26,101 bases of DNA. Source: Candidatus Izemoplasma sp. Lineage in GTDB: Bacteria > Bacillota_I > Bacilli_A > Izemoplasmatales > Izemoplasmataceae. Numbering within the stretch: the stretch's first letter is position 1; each line of letters starts with the position of its first letter. Below the pieces are notes generated by a model, which saw only the letters and a program-made list of their open reading frames with translations, searched no databases and was not told where the DNA came from. Positions 1 to 7,268 of this stretch are shown piece by piece. The translations under genes and the position numbers were made by a program. The DNA is taken from contig SKJA01000003.1 in assembly GCA_007116105.1 (NCBI GenBank), positions 1-26,101 on the forward strand, written 5' to 3'.

Positions 1-980
1 ACATGCAAATCTCCCACTTTTTTCGTTCGTAGATTTGGCATGCCTTTTCCACGAATACGGAAGGTTTTTTGTGACTGCGTCCCCGCAGGAATTTTTAGTT
101 TAACATTCCCATAAGGTGTGGGAATCACGATTTCATCCCCTAAGGTCGCTTGTGTGACCGTCAGCGGCATGTCCATCACCAAATCATCGCCGTGGCGTTC
201 GTATTTAGGATCGTCTTCAACTTCAAAGACGATGTATAAATCGCCGTTAGGCCCGCCGTTGATGCCTTTGTGTCCATACCCAGGCATCCGTAACTGGTTG
301 TTGTTATCAATGCCTTGAGGAATGTTGACGGTGACGGTCTTATCTTTACTTACCATGCCATCGCCTTGACAGGTTTGACATTTACGGGTGATGGTTTTAC
401 CGGACCCTTGACAGCGTGGACATGTCGTTTGCGTGCGTGTGCGTCCAAAGAGTGTTTGCTGCTCGACAGTGACTGAGCCGCTGCCGCGACATTCGCTACA
501 CGTCGACACATCACTTTTTGAATGGGCACCCGAGCCATGACACGTTCCACATTCTTCATAGACATTGGTTTTGATGGTCTTTTTAGCGCCATGCACCGCT
601 TCATCAAACGTTGCTTTCATGCGCTTATGAATGTCTTGGCCTTTACGTGGCTGATTGGCGCGGGCTTGAGCACGGCCTTGGCCACCGCCAAAGAAAGATG
701 AAAAAATATCGTTGATGTCAAAGTCTGCAAAGCCATCAAAACCGCCGCCAAAGCCTTGTTGGTTTGCTTGGTGGCCAAAGCGGTCATACTGTGCTCGTTT
801 TTGATCATCTGAGAGAACTTCATAGGCTTCTTGGATTTCTTTAAACTTCGCTTCTGCGTCTGCCTCTTTATTCACATCTGGATGATATTGACGGGCCAGT
901 TTTCGGTAGGCTTTCTTTAACTCGTCTTGGGCGACACTTTTGGGGACCCCCAAGACTTCATAGTAATCTCGTTTACTCAT
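1..980 (-). CDS. dnaJ: Chaperone DnaJ (Hsp40), 3' end cut by window edge
   Basis: DnaJ is the cytoplasmic J-domain co-chaperone that delivers unfolded clients to DnaK and stimulates its ATPase. About 326 residues are visible. They start MSKRDYYEVLGV and show the J domain with its HPD motif (YHPDVN), then a short Gly/Phe-rich linker (GFGGGFDGF). The zinc-finger region covers about residues 144-208 and has four CxxCxGxG-type repeats (CGTCHGSG, CSECRGSG, CPRCQGSG, CQTCQGDG). After that comes the first part of the C-terminal client-binding domain. The frame is open to base 1, so roughly the last 40-50 residues are missing. The start is supported by a GAGGTGA ribosome binding site just upstream. 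It is the last gene of the hrcA-grpE-dnaK-dnaJ operon, separated from dnaK by a hairpin that may reduce its transcription. Confidence 0.97.
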   Translation of the reverse strand, partial: MSKRDYYEVLGVPKSVAQDELKKAYRKLARQYHPDVNKEADAEAKFKEIQEAYEVLSDDQKRAQYDRFGHQANQQGFGGGFDGFADFDINDIFSSFFGGGQGRAQARANQPRKGQDIHKRMKATFDEAVHGAKKTIKTNVYEECGTCHGSGAHSKSDVSTCSECRGSGSVTVEQQTLFGRTRTQTTCPRCQGSGKTITRKCQTCQGDGMVSKDKTVTVNIPQGIDNNNQLRMPGYGHKGINGGPNGDLYIVFEVEDDPKYERHGDDLVMDMPLTVTQATLGDEIVIPTPYGNVKLKIPAGTQSQKTFRIRGKGMPNLRTKKVGDLH

Positions 981-1002
981 ACAATCACCTCACTAGATAG
1001 GG

Positions 1003-1024
1003 AAAAAGCAGCGTTGCTGCTTTT
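1003..1024 (-). terminator. Hairpin between dnaK and dnaJ, possible partial terminator
   Basis: On the minus strand AAAAGCAGC, loop AAC and GCTGCTTTT form a perfect 9-bp stem. It ends in a short run of five T, then CCC. It begins just after the dnaK stop codon. I see no promoter between it and dnaJ, so it more likely reduces read-through, or stabilises the dnaK 3' end, than blocks transcription fully. Confidence 0.6.
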
Positions 1025-1028
1025 AGCC

Positions 1029-2855
1029 TTACTCTTTAACTTCTTCAAAATCTGCATCGATGACGTCATCGTCTTCTGAGGACGTTTCGGTGCTGGTTTC
1101 GCCGGCTTGTGATTGTTGAGCTTGCTGAGCTTTTTCATAGGCTTTGGTCGCAAACGTTTGAGCAATTTTTTCAAGCGCGTCTTTTTCTTTTTTAATTTTT
1201 TCAGTGTCGTTTGAGTCTAACGCTTTTTGTAGCGTTTCAACGGCCGCAGTTGCTTCTTCTTTTTCTTCGTTACTGATGTCGTCACCTAAGTCTTTTATTG
1301 CTTTGTTGGTGGCGAAAATCAATTGCTCTGCTTCGTTACGAGCATCGGCTGCTTCTTTTAAGAGCGCATCTTTTTCGGCGTTTTCTTCGGCTTCTTTAAT
1401 CATGCGATCAATGTCAGCTTCAGTGAGTCCTTCATTGTTTTTGATGGTGATGTTTTGACTCTTATTGGTGCCTAAGTCTTTCGCGGAGACATTGACGATG
1501 CCGTTAGCATCGATGTCAAACGTGACTTCAATTTGAGGCACGCCACGTGGTGCTGGTGGAATGTCTGTGAGTTGGAACTTCCCTAAGGTTTTATTTTGGT
1601 TTGCCATCGGGCGCTCACCTTGTAAGACATGAATGTCAACCGCAGGCTGGTTGTCTGCGGCAGTCGAGAAGACTTGTGATTTTTTGGTAGGAATGGTGGT
1701 GTTGCGTTCAATCAACTTAGTGAACACACTACCTAAGGTTTCGATGCCTAGTGAAAGTGGGGTCACATCGAGCAGTAAAATGTCTTTGACATCGCCTTGC
1801 AAGACGCCCGCTTGAATGGCAGCACCTAAAGCCACAACTTCGTCGGGATTTACGCCTTTATTAGGCTCTTTACCGAGTTCTTTTTTGATGGCTTCTTGGA
1901 CCGCTGGAATACGAGTTGATCCACCCACGAGAATGACTTGATGCAAGTCATTGTTGGTGAGTTTAGCGTCTTTTAAGGCTTGACGCACAGGGCCCATGGT
2001 CCGTTCAACAAGGTCTTGAGTTAAGTCATTGAACTTCGCGCGGCTCAGTTGGGTGTCTAAGTGCATTGGGCCATCGGATCCGACTGTGATGTATGGTAAG
2101 GAAATGGACGTTTCACTGACACCTGAAAGATCGCGCTTCGCTTTTTCGGCAGCGTCTTTGATTCGTTGCATTGCCATTTTATCTTTACGTAAGTCTGCGC
2201 CTTGGTCGCGTTTAAATTCATTGACAAGGTATTCAATGATGCGTTCATCGAAATCATCGCCACCTAAACGGTTATCCCCCGCGGTGGAAATAACTTCAAA
2301 CGTGCCGTCGGATAACTCTAAAATCGAGACGTCAAACGTACCGCCACCTAAGTCGAAGACTAGAATGGTTTGATCTTTATCGGTTTTGTCGATGCCGTAG
2401 GCTAAAGCTGCGGCGGTTGGTTCGTTGATGATGCGTTTAACATCAAGACCGGCAATTTTACCAGCATCTTTGGTGGCTTGTCTTTCAGCATCGTTGAAAT
2501 ACGCAGGCACTGTAATGACAGCTTCGGTGACTTTCTCACCTAAATAGCTTTCAGCGGTTGCTTTTAAGTTTTGTAAAATCATCGCACTGATTTCTTGTGC
2601 GGAATAGTCGCGACCATTGGCGGTCACTTTCTCTGTGGTTCCCATTTTACGTTTGATGGAGGTGATGGTTTCAGGGTTTGTTACAATTTGGCGTTTGGCT
2701 ACTTCGCCTACCTGAATGTCCCCTTTTTTGAAAGCCACCACGCTTGGTGTGGTGCGACCTCCTTCAGGATTTGGGATGACTTTTGCTTCGCCACCTTCCA
2801 TGACGGCGACGCATGAGTTTGTGGTACCTAAATCGATTCCAATCATTTTTGGCAT
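1029..2855 (-). CDS. dnaK: Chaperone DnaK (Hsp70)
   Basis: This is the ATP-dependent Hsp70 chaperone, which works with DnaJ and GrpE in the cytoplasm. The 608 residues are full length. The nucleotide-binding domain starts with the phosphate-1 motif GIDLGTTNSCVAV, followed by IINEPTAAALAYG and DLGGGTFDVSIL. The substrate-binding domain and lid follow, ending in the acidic tail EDDDVIDADFEEVKE. The N-terminal lobe lacks the roughly 23-residue insertion typical of Gram-negative DnaK, as expected for a Gram-positive-type lineage. A strong AAGGAG site precedes the ATG. It lies 22 bp downstream of grpE. Expression should be heat-inducible through HrcA acting at the CIRCE sites upstream of hrcA. Confidence 0.99.
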   Translation of the reverse strand: MPKMIGIDLGTTNSCVAVMEGGEAKVIPNPEGGRTTPSVVAFKKGDIQVGEVAKRQIVTNPETITSIKRKMGTTEKVTANGRDYSAQEISAMILQNLKATAESYLGEKVTEAVITVPAYFNDAERQATKDAGKIAGLDVKRIINEPTAAALAYGIDKTDKDQTILVFDLGGGTFDVSILELSDGTFEVISTAGDNRLGGDDFDERIIEYLVNEFKRDQGADLRKDKMAMQRIKDAAEKAKRDLSGVSETSISLPYITVGSDGPMHLDTQLSRAKFNDLTQDLVERTMGPVRQALKDAKLTNNDLHQVILVGGSTRIPAVQEAIKKELGKEPNKGVNPDEVVALGAAIQAGVLQGDVKDILLLDVTPLSLGIETLGSVFTKLIERNTTIPTKKSQVFSTAADNQPAVDIHVLQGERPMANQNKTLGKFQLTDIPPAPRGVPQIEVTFDIDANGIVNVSAKDLGTNKSQNITIKNNEGLTEADIDRMIKEAEENAEKDALLKEAADARNEAEQLIFATNKAIKDLGDDISNEEKEEATAAVETLQKALDSNDTEKIKKEKDALEKIAQTFATKAYEKAQQAQQSQAGETSTETSSEDDDVIDADFEEVKE

Positions 2856-2877
2856 AATTATCTCTCCTTTTTGGGTG

Positions 2878-3483
2878 TTATTCGCTGACTTTGACCATGG
2901 TGGCCCGCAGCAAACGATCTTTAAATTTATAACCTTTTTGGAACTCTTGAATGACGGTTTGAGAAGGCAGTGATGGATGTTCCTCGGTCATCACGGCTTC
3001 ATGCAGTGTCGGGTCGAAGGGTTGTTCTAAGGCTTCAATGACCTGCAACCCTTCTGAGGTAAGGGTGTCTAATAGATTTTTATGAATCATTTGGAACCCT
3101 TTCAAAAAGGGTTGGAAAGCCTCTTTTTGCCCTTCATTGACGAGCGCAGCCTCTAAATGATCCAAAATGGGTAACAGTTTCTTCATCACTTCAACGTTCG
3201 CATACTGACGGTCTTTGATCTTTTCTTCTGTCATCCGGCGTTTGAAGTTCTGAAGTTCCGCTTGATTGCGCAGATGGTGGTCTTTATACTCCTCGACCGC
3301 CGCATTCAAGCGGATGACCTCTGCTTCTAAAGCAGCGATACGCTCATCTTTGACATCGGCTTTCTTCGCTTTACTTTTTTTCTCTGGTTTTGTGGGTGTG
3401 TCGGTCTCCTGAGGTTCAGGATTCACACGTTCGGTCTCTTCAAGAGCCGAATCCTTCGAGGATTTTTTAAGATCTTCGCTCAT
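2878..3483 (-). CDS. grpE: Nucleotide exchange factor GrpE
   Basis: GrpE releases ADP from DnaK and resets the chaperone cycle. The 201 residues are of normal length. A charged, Lys/Glu-rich N-terminus (about 1-45) leads into a long coiled-coil helix with the family motif RNQAELQNFKRRM. The C-terminal beta domain ends with the typical GYKFKDRLLRATMVKVSE. The start has a GGAGGC ribosome binding site a few bases upstream. It sits 9 bp after hrcA and 22 bp before dnaK, so it is clearly co-transcribed with them. Confidence 0.98.
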   Translation of the reverse strand: MSEDLKKSSKDSALEETERVNPEPQETDTPTKPEKKSKAKKADVKDERIAALEAEVIRLNAAVEEYKDHHLRNQAELQNFKRRMTEEKIKDRQYANVEVMKKLLPILDHLEAALVNEGQKEAFQPFLKGFQMIHKNLLDTLTSEGLQVIEALEQPFDPTLHEAVMTEEHPSLPSQTVIQEFQKGYKFKDRLLRATMVKVSE

Positions 3484-3492
3484 GATGCCTCC

Positions 3493-4506
3493 TTAAGTTT
3501 TATGATAGAGTTTTGAGATGTGAGCTGCGAGGTATTTGAGCAGCGGAATGACTTTTTGATAGTCCATTCGAGTGGGGCCCACCACCGCAATGGTGCCGGT
3601 TTCGTTTTGCCCAAGGTCATAAGGGACCATCACGACCGAACAATCCTTCATGGCGGTGATTTGATTTTCATGACCAATGCGTACGGTTAAGCCTTTATTG
3701 TCCGAGTGATCAATCAGTTTCAAGATGTCGTTTCGTTCAAAGAAGTTCATTAAGTCACGAACACGGTCTAAATCACTAAATTCAGGCTGATACAACATGT
3801 TGCTTTGGCCTGAGAGATAGTACTTACTTTCTGTAAACTGACTAAACGCTTCTAAGAAAGCTTCCAAGATACGCTCGTTGTAATCAAGCAACTCTTTAAT
3901 GGATTGTTGGGAGATTTCATAGTGCAGTTTTTCACTGACTTGACTGATGGGCACATCCAACAAGATTTCATTGAGGATTTGCACAATTTTTGTCAGTTCT
4001 TCCACATCCACTTGGGCGGGGAGTGTGATTTGCTTGCTTTCGACATGACCGAGATTCGTGATCACCAGCAACACACTGACACGATCATAAAGCGGAATCA
4101 GTTCGATACGCTTGACCTTAGAATTGCGTGCTTGTGGTCCAAGAGCGACCGTCGTGTAGTTGGTCAGCTGTGAGAGTAAGGCAATCGCTTCTTCGATGGT
4201 TTGATCGCGGTTTTTCGATGAATCTTTAAAGAGTGAGTCAATCAATTTTAAGTCAATGGTGGTATCGGCTTCTTGCATGAGTGTTTCAACGTAGTAATGG
4301 TATCCTAGTTCACTCGGCACACGGCCGGAGGAGGAATGGGTCTTTTCTAAATAGCCCAACTCTTCTAAATCCGCCATGTCGTTACGGATGGTGGCAGGCG
4401 AAAAGTCGAGCAGTTTGGACAGCGTTCTAGACCCAACCGGTTCTGCGGTCTTAACAAACTCCTCAACAATGAGTCGAAGGACATCCTTTTGACGTTGACT
4501 TAACAT
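3493..4506 (-). CDS. hrcA: Heat-inducible transcription repressor HrcA
   Basis: HrcA is the repressor that binds CIRCE operators and needs GroEL for activity, so it responds to titration of chaperones by unfolded protein. The 337 residues match the family length. An N-terminal winged helix (about 1-75: LSQRQKDVLRLIVEEFVKT, then ATIRNDMADLEELGYLEKTHSSSGR) is followed by the GAF-like dimerisation domain. The ATG at 4506 is preceded by AAAAGGGGG. It is the first gene of its operon, and two CIRCE elements sit directly upstream, so autoregulation is expected. Confidence 0.98.
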   Translation of the reverse strand: MLSQRQKDVLRLIVEEFVKTAEPVGSRTLSKLLDFSPATIRNDMADLEELGYLEKTHSSSGRVPSELGYHYYVETLMQEADTTIDLKLIDSLFKDSSKNRDQTIEEAIALLSQLTNYTTVALGPQARNSKVKRIELIPLYDRVSVLLVITNLGHVESKQITLPAQVDVEELTKIVQILNEILLDVPISQVSEKLHYEISQQSIKELLDYNERILEAFLEAFSQFTESKYYLSGQSNMLYQPEFSDLDRVRDLMNFFERNDILKLIDHSDNKGLTVRIGHENQITAMKDCSVVMVPYDLGQNETGTIAVVGPTRMDYQKVIPLLKYLAAHISKLYHKT

Positions 4507-4519
4507 GAGAAACCCCCTT

Positions 4520-4546
4520 TTAGCACTCGCTTATACTTAATGCTAA
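4520..4546 (-). promoter_or_regulatory. CIRCE operator 1 (promoter-proximal)
   Basis: Plus-strand TTAGCACTC, a 9-bp spacer and TAATGCTAA match the CIRCE consensus TTAGCACTC-N9-GAGTGCTAA at 16 of 18 arm positions. It covers the predicted transcription start region, immediately downstream of the -10 box and upstream of the hrcA ribosome binding site. Confidence 0.92.
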
Positions 4547-4550
4547 TGGT

Positions 4551-4579
4551 ATTATAAACAACTCAAATAGCACTGTCAA
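4551..4579 (-). promoter_or_regulatory. Sigma-A promoter of the hrcA operon
   Basis: On the minus strand a perfect TTGACA (4579-4574) and a perfect TATAAT (4556-4551) are separated by exactly 17 bp. The -35 box lies inside CIRCE 2 and the -10 box lies just upstream of CIRCE 1, so HrcA binding at either site should exclude RNA polymerase. Confidence 0.92.
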
Positions 4580-4593
4580 GCAATGAGTGCTAA
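4567..4593 (-). promoter_or_regulatory. CIRCE operator 2 (over the -35 box)
   Basis: Plus-strand ATAGCACTG, a 9-bp spacer and GAGTGCTAA match the CIRCE consensus at 16 of 18 arm positions, with the right half perfect. It overlaps the -35 box of the hrcA promoter. Its centre is 47 bp from that of CIRCE 1. Confidence 0.92.
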
Positions 4594-4599
4594 AAGCAC

Positions 4600-4625
4600 A
4601 AAAAAAAGGCAATCGAGATTGCCTT
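4600..4625 (-). terminator. Intrinsic terminator of the rpmG-glcK-MBL-cyclophilin unit
   Basis: On the minus strand AAGGCAAT, loop CTCG and ATTGCCTT form a perfect 8-bp stem running into eight T. The 5' arm overlaps the stop codon of the cyclophilin gene. It ends only 7 bp before CIRCE 2, insulating the heat-shock promoter. Confidence 0.88.
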
Positions 4626-5430
4626 AAGGACTGACGCACGTGGGGGCTTGTGGGGTGTAACCTCTTAAATCAACCGTGACACGGGTCATCACTACGTCAT
4701 TGGTCGGGCGGTCTTGGAAACCAGTTGCGACGGAAGCGATGCCATCAAGCACATCAAATCCTTCAACCAAGGCACCAAACGCCGCGTACTGACGGTCCAA
4801 AAAGAGGGAGTCGCGGTGGACAATGAAAAATTGGCTGGTTGCTGAATTAAAGACATTCGTTCTTGCCATCGATAACACACCGCGTGTGTGCTTCAGTGGG
4901 TTCGCCACTTGATTCGCAACAAACTCACCAGGGATCACACATCCCGTGTCTGGCCCCCAACCACCTTGAATCATAAAGCCTGAGATGATGCGGTGGAAAA
5001 CCAACCCATCGTAATAGCCGTTTTGAATGAGTTGAATCATGTTGTTCACAGAATTCGGCGCCACCTCTGGAAAGAGTTCGAGTGTCATGGTGCCAAAATC
5101 TTCTACTTCAATGGTAATGCGTGGATTATCTGGGGATAAAAACTGCTCATAGGTGACAAATTCAATGTTGCTGATCATATCAAAAGTCTCCAATCTTTGA
5201 GTTAGGTGTTCAATTTCTCCGCCAATGAACATGCGGGTCAAAATAAAACGGTTATTTAAATCGTTTAAAGCTGCTTGCACCTCTTCAAACTCTTCTGCGT
5301 TTTCAATCGCTTGGGTGTTGTTTATCAGCGCTTCATAGGGTGCGAGTGCGTTTTGCGCTTGATTGAAAAGAGTTGTTGCCACAATAAGTAGTCCTAATAT
5401 GGATACTAGAACGATGATAAACGATCGCAT
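4624..5430 (-). CDS. Membrane-anchored peptidyl-prolyl cis-trans isomerase (cyclophilin type)
   Basis: This is a cyclophilin-family prolyl isomerase of 268 residues. Residues about 3-20 form a hydrophobic segment (FIIVLVSILGLLIVATTLF) with an N-terminal Arg and no lipobox Cys. I infer an uncleaved membrane anchor with the rest outside the membrane. Residues about 25-100 form a helical, Asn/Glu-rich spacer. The cyclophilin domain (about 105-257) carries the catalytic segment FHRIISGFMIQGG (Arg147, Gln155), then SQFFIVH and AAFGALVEGFDVLDGIA. A likely role is folding of exported proteins. Its AAAGGAG site overlaps the end of the MBL-fold gene, so the two are probably coupled. The stop codon lies inside the terminator. 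Confidence 0.9.
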   Translation of the reverse strand: MRSFIIVLVSILGLLIVATTLFNQAQNALAPYEALINNTQAIENAEEFEEVQAALNDLNNRFILTRMFIGGEIEHLTQRLETFDMISNIEFVTYEQFLSPDNPRITIEVEDFGTMTLELFPEVAPNSVNNMIQLIQNGYYDGLVFHRIISGFMIQGGWGPDTGCVIPGEFVANQVANPLKHTRGVLSMARTNVFNSATSQFFIVHRDSLFLDRQYAAFGALVEGFDVLDGIASVATGFQDRPTNDVVMTRVTVDLRGYTPQAPTCVSP

Positions 5431-5434
5431 CGGA

Positions 5435-6052
5435 TCACTCCTTTACGTAGGGGTTGTGATGTTTTTCATGTACGATGGTGGTCATAGGACCATGACCTGG
5501 ATAGACCAGGGTGTTTTCAGGAAAACTCTCAATTAAACGATGAACCGTCTCGATTAGGGTACGGTGATCACCTGTGGGTAAATCGGTGCGACCAATCGTT
5601 TCTTTAAACAGAGCATCGCCACTAAACAGCATCGAGTCTAATGCAAAACTGACTGAACCACGCGTATGCCCCGGGGTATGTAAGACCCGTATTTCTTGAG
5701 TCCCTAACGGGAACGTTTGATTCTCATGATACACTTTTACAAGCTCTTTTTGAAACACACGGTAAGGCTCACGCATTAAGGTGCTTAAATTAAGGTTCGG
5801 GTCAAATAGAAAATCACGTTCGTCAGGATGAATGAATACAGGGATGCGGTAGCGTTCCATTAACTCATTGACACCTTGTATGTGATCGAAATGACCATGT
5901 GTCAATAAGATGGCTTGCGGATGAAGTGCGTGCTTTTCTAAGTAGCTTAACATCGATGCGGTGTTTGAACCAGGGTCGATGACATAAGTCACTTCGTCTT
6001 CTGAGAGAATGTAGCTGTTTTCCGCAAACTCATTCAAGATTGTCTTAAGCAT
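5435..6052 (-). CDS. MBL-fold metallo-hydrolase (glyoxalase II-like, YqgX-type)
   Basis: This is a 205-residue metallo-beta-lactamase-fold hydrolase that should bind two metal ions. The ligands are visible as THGHFDH (His52, His54, Asp56, His57), TPGHT (His129), SGDALF (Asp146) and YPGHGP (His187). The segment FSGDALFKETIGRTDLPTGD is typical of the hydroxyacylglutathione hydrolase-like group widespread in Bacillota. The true substrate is not evident, because many members hydrolyse thioesters other than glutathione conjugates. The start overlaps the end of the glucokinase gene by 8 bp, and the gene is followed 4 bp later by the cyclophilin gene, so it belongs to that operon. Confidence 0.9.
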   Translation of the reverse strand: MLKTILNEFAENSYILSEDEVTYVIDPGSNTASMLSYLEKHALHPQAILLTHGHFDHIQGVNELMERYRIPVFIHPDERDFLFDPNLNLSTLMREPYRVFQKELVKVYHENQTFPLGTQEIRVLHTPGHTRGSVSFALDSMLFSGDALFKETIGRTDLPTGDHRTLIETVHRLIESFPENTLVYPGHGPMTTIVHEKHHNPYVKE

Positions 6053-6956
6053 CCAAAACCGCCTTCAAGCAACCATAAATACCAGCATCATTGCCTAAGC
6101 TTGCCAGTGTAATTTGAATGTTTTTTGCTTGTTGGCCAAAGGCCATCAAAGCAAACTTTTCCTCGACCTTCGCTCTCAAAAACTCGCCTGCATGGGAGAC
6201 TCCGCCACCTAAGACAAACGCTTCAGGATCCAAAACGACTGCGAGATTTTGTAATGCTTTTGCGAGTGTTTCACTGAGATCCTCAATGACTTTAAGAGCC
6301 AAAACATCGCCTTGTTTTGCGGCTTCAAAAATCGCTTTAGCAGAGAAGGGTTCTGTAAGGATTGAGGGCTCTGACCGCTCTAAATAGTGCTTTGCACGGC
6401 GTTTTATTCCAGTCGCTGAAGCGATGGTTTCTAAACAACCCTTTAAACCACAGTTACATAAAATGCCGTCTTCACTGACACGCATGTGTCCAATCTCACC
6501 ACCCACACCGTGGGTGCCAGACCAGATTTTGCCTTCTAAAATGACGCCTCCACCGACGCCTGTTCCTAACGTGATCAGCACCATGTTGCGATAAGGCCGC
6601 TCACCAAAAGACGCTTCACCAAGGGCCGCAATGTTGGCATCGTTGTGAACGAGCACATTGACACCAGGTAAGCGAAGTTGGAAATAGCCTTTCACATCGA
6701 CAATCTTCCAATCTAAGTTTACCGCACCTTGAACGACACCATTAATGACGGGCCCGGGCACACCAATGCCAATGCCTAAGAGGTCTTCTAAAGGAATCTT
6801 TTGTTCAATGGTCGACGCAATCATATCCAATAAGTCTTGTGGCTCGTGCGTGATTACGGTTTCGATACTAAACTTTTCGAGCAGTTCTGCGTGGTCATCA
6901 AAAAAACCAAACTTTATGGTTGTGCCACCGACATCCACACCGACAATGTATGCCAT
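6045..6956 (-). CDS. glcK: ROK-family glucokinase
   Basis: This enzyme phosphorylates glucose (possibly other hexoses) with ATP in the cytoplasm, feeding glycolysis from non-PTS sugar. The 303 residues carry the phosphate motif VGVDVGGTTIKFG at the N-terminus and the catalytic HNDAN (Asn105, Asp106). They also carry LGTGVGGGVI and the ROK zinc motif GEIGHMRV plus CNCGLKGCLE (His157, Cys167, Cys169, Cys174). This pattern is typical of GlcK of Bacillota. No DNA-binding domain is present, so it is a kinase and not a ROK repressor. A GGAGGC site precedes the ATG. Only 16 bp separate it from the rpmG terminator, leaving no space for its own promoter. Confidence 0.93.
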   Translation of the reverse strand: MAYIVGVDVGGTTIKFGFFDDHAELLEKFSIETVITHEPQDLLDMIASTIEQKIPLEDLLGIGIGVPGPVINGVVQGAVNLDWKIVDVKGYFQLRLPGVNVLVHNDANIAALGEASFGERPYRNMVLITLGTGVGGGVILEGKIWSGTHGVGGEIGHMRVSEDGILCNCGLKGCLETIASATGIKRRAKHYLERSEPSILTEPFSAKAIFEAAKQGDVLALKVIEDLSETLAKALQNLAVVLDPEAFVLGGGVSHAGEFLRAKVEEKFALMAFGQQAKNIQITLASLGNDAGIYGCLKAVLDA

Positions 6957-6972
6957 ACACGCCTCCTAATTG

Positions 6973-6996
6973 AAAAAAAACTTCCCTGCGGAAGTT
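6973..6996 (-). terminator. Intrinsic terminator between rpmG and glucokinase
   Basis: On the minus strand AACTTCC, loop GCAG and GGAAGTT form a 7-bp stem followed by eight T. It starts within a few bases of the rpmG stop codon. Because glcK begins about 16 bp downstream, this element probably works as a leaky attenuator within one transcript. Confidence 0.8.
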
Positions 6997-6999
6997 CTT

Positions 7000-7149
7000 T
7001 TATTTTTTCTCACGATGCATCGTTTGCTTATTGCATTTAGGACAGAATTTTTTAACTTCCATGCGTCCGGGATGCGTTTTTTTATTTTTCGTCATGATAT
7101 AATTTTCATTGTTGCACTCGGTGCAACGTAAGACAAATTGTACGCGCAT
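7000..7149 (-). CDS. rpmG: 50S ribosomal protein L33
   Basis: This is a 49-residue L33 protein of the large ribosomal subunit. It begins MRVQFVLRCTECNNENYIM and ends CPKCNKQTMHREKK. Two CxxC pairs (Cys9/Cys12 and Cys36/Cys39) make it the zinc-binding (C+) form. Genomes with two L33 paralogues often use the zinc-free form under zinc limitation, but whether this organism has one cannot be seen here. A strong AGGAGGA site lies upstream of the ATG. The gene follows the gcvPB terminator. I find no convincing promoter in the roughly 80 bp available, only weak TTGCTT/TTGCAT -35 candidates. Confidence 0.95.
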   Translation of the reverse strand: MRVQFVLRCTECNNENYIMTKNKKTHPGRMEVKKFCPKCNKQTMHREKK

Positions 7150-7219
7150 AGTCTTCCTCCTTTAATACGTGAATACTTTATCATTAAGTCATTTGAAATG
7201 CAAGCAAATTTCCTTTTAA

Positions 7220-7262
7220 AACAAGAAAATACGGTTTGTCAAACGTTGGTTTGACAAACCGT
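7220..7262 (-). terminator. Strong intrinsic terminator of the gcv operon
   Basis: A perfect 14-bp stem (plus strand 7231-7244 with 7249-7262) with a 4-base loop is followed on the minus strand by ATTTTCTTGTTTT. It lies directly downstream of gcvPB and separates the glycine cleavage operon from rpmG. Confidence 0.92.
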
Positions 7263-7268
7263 TTTAGC

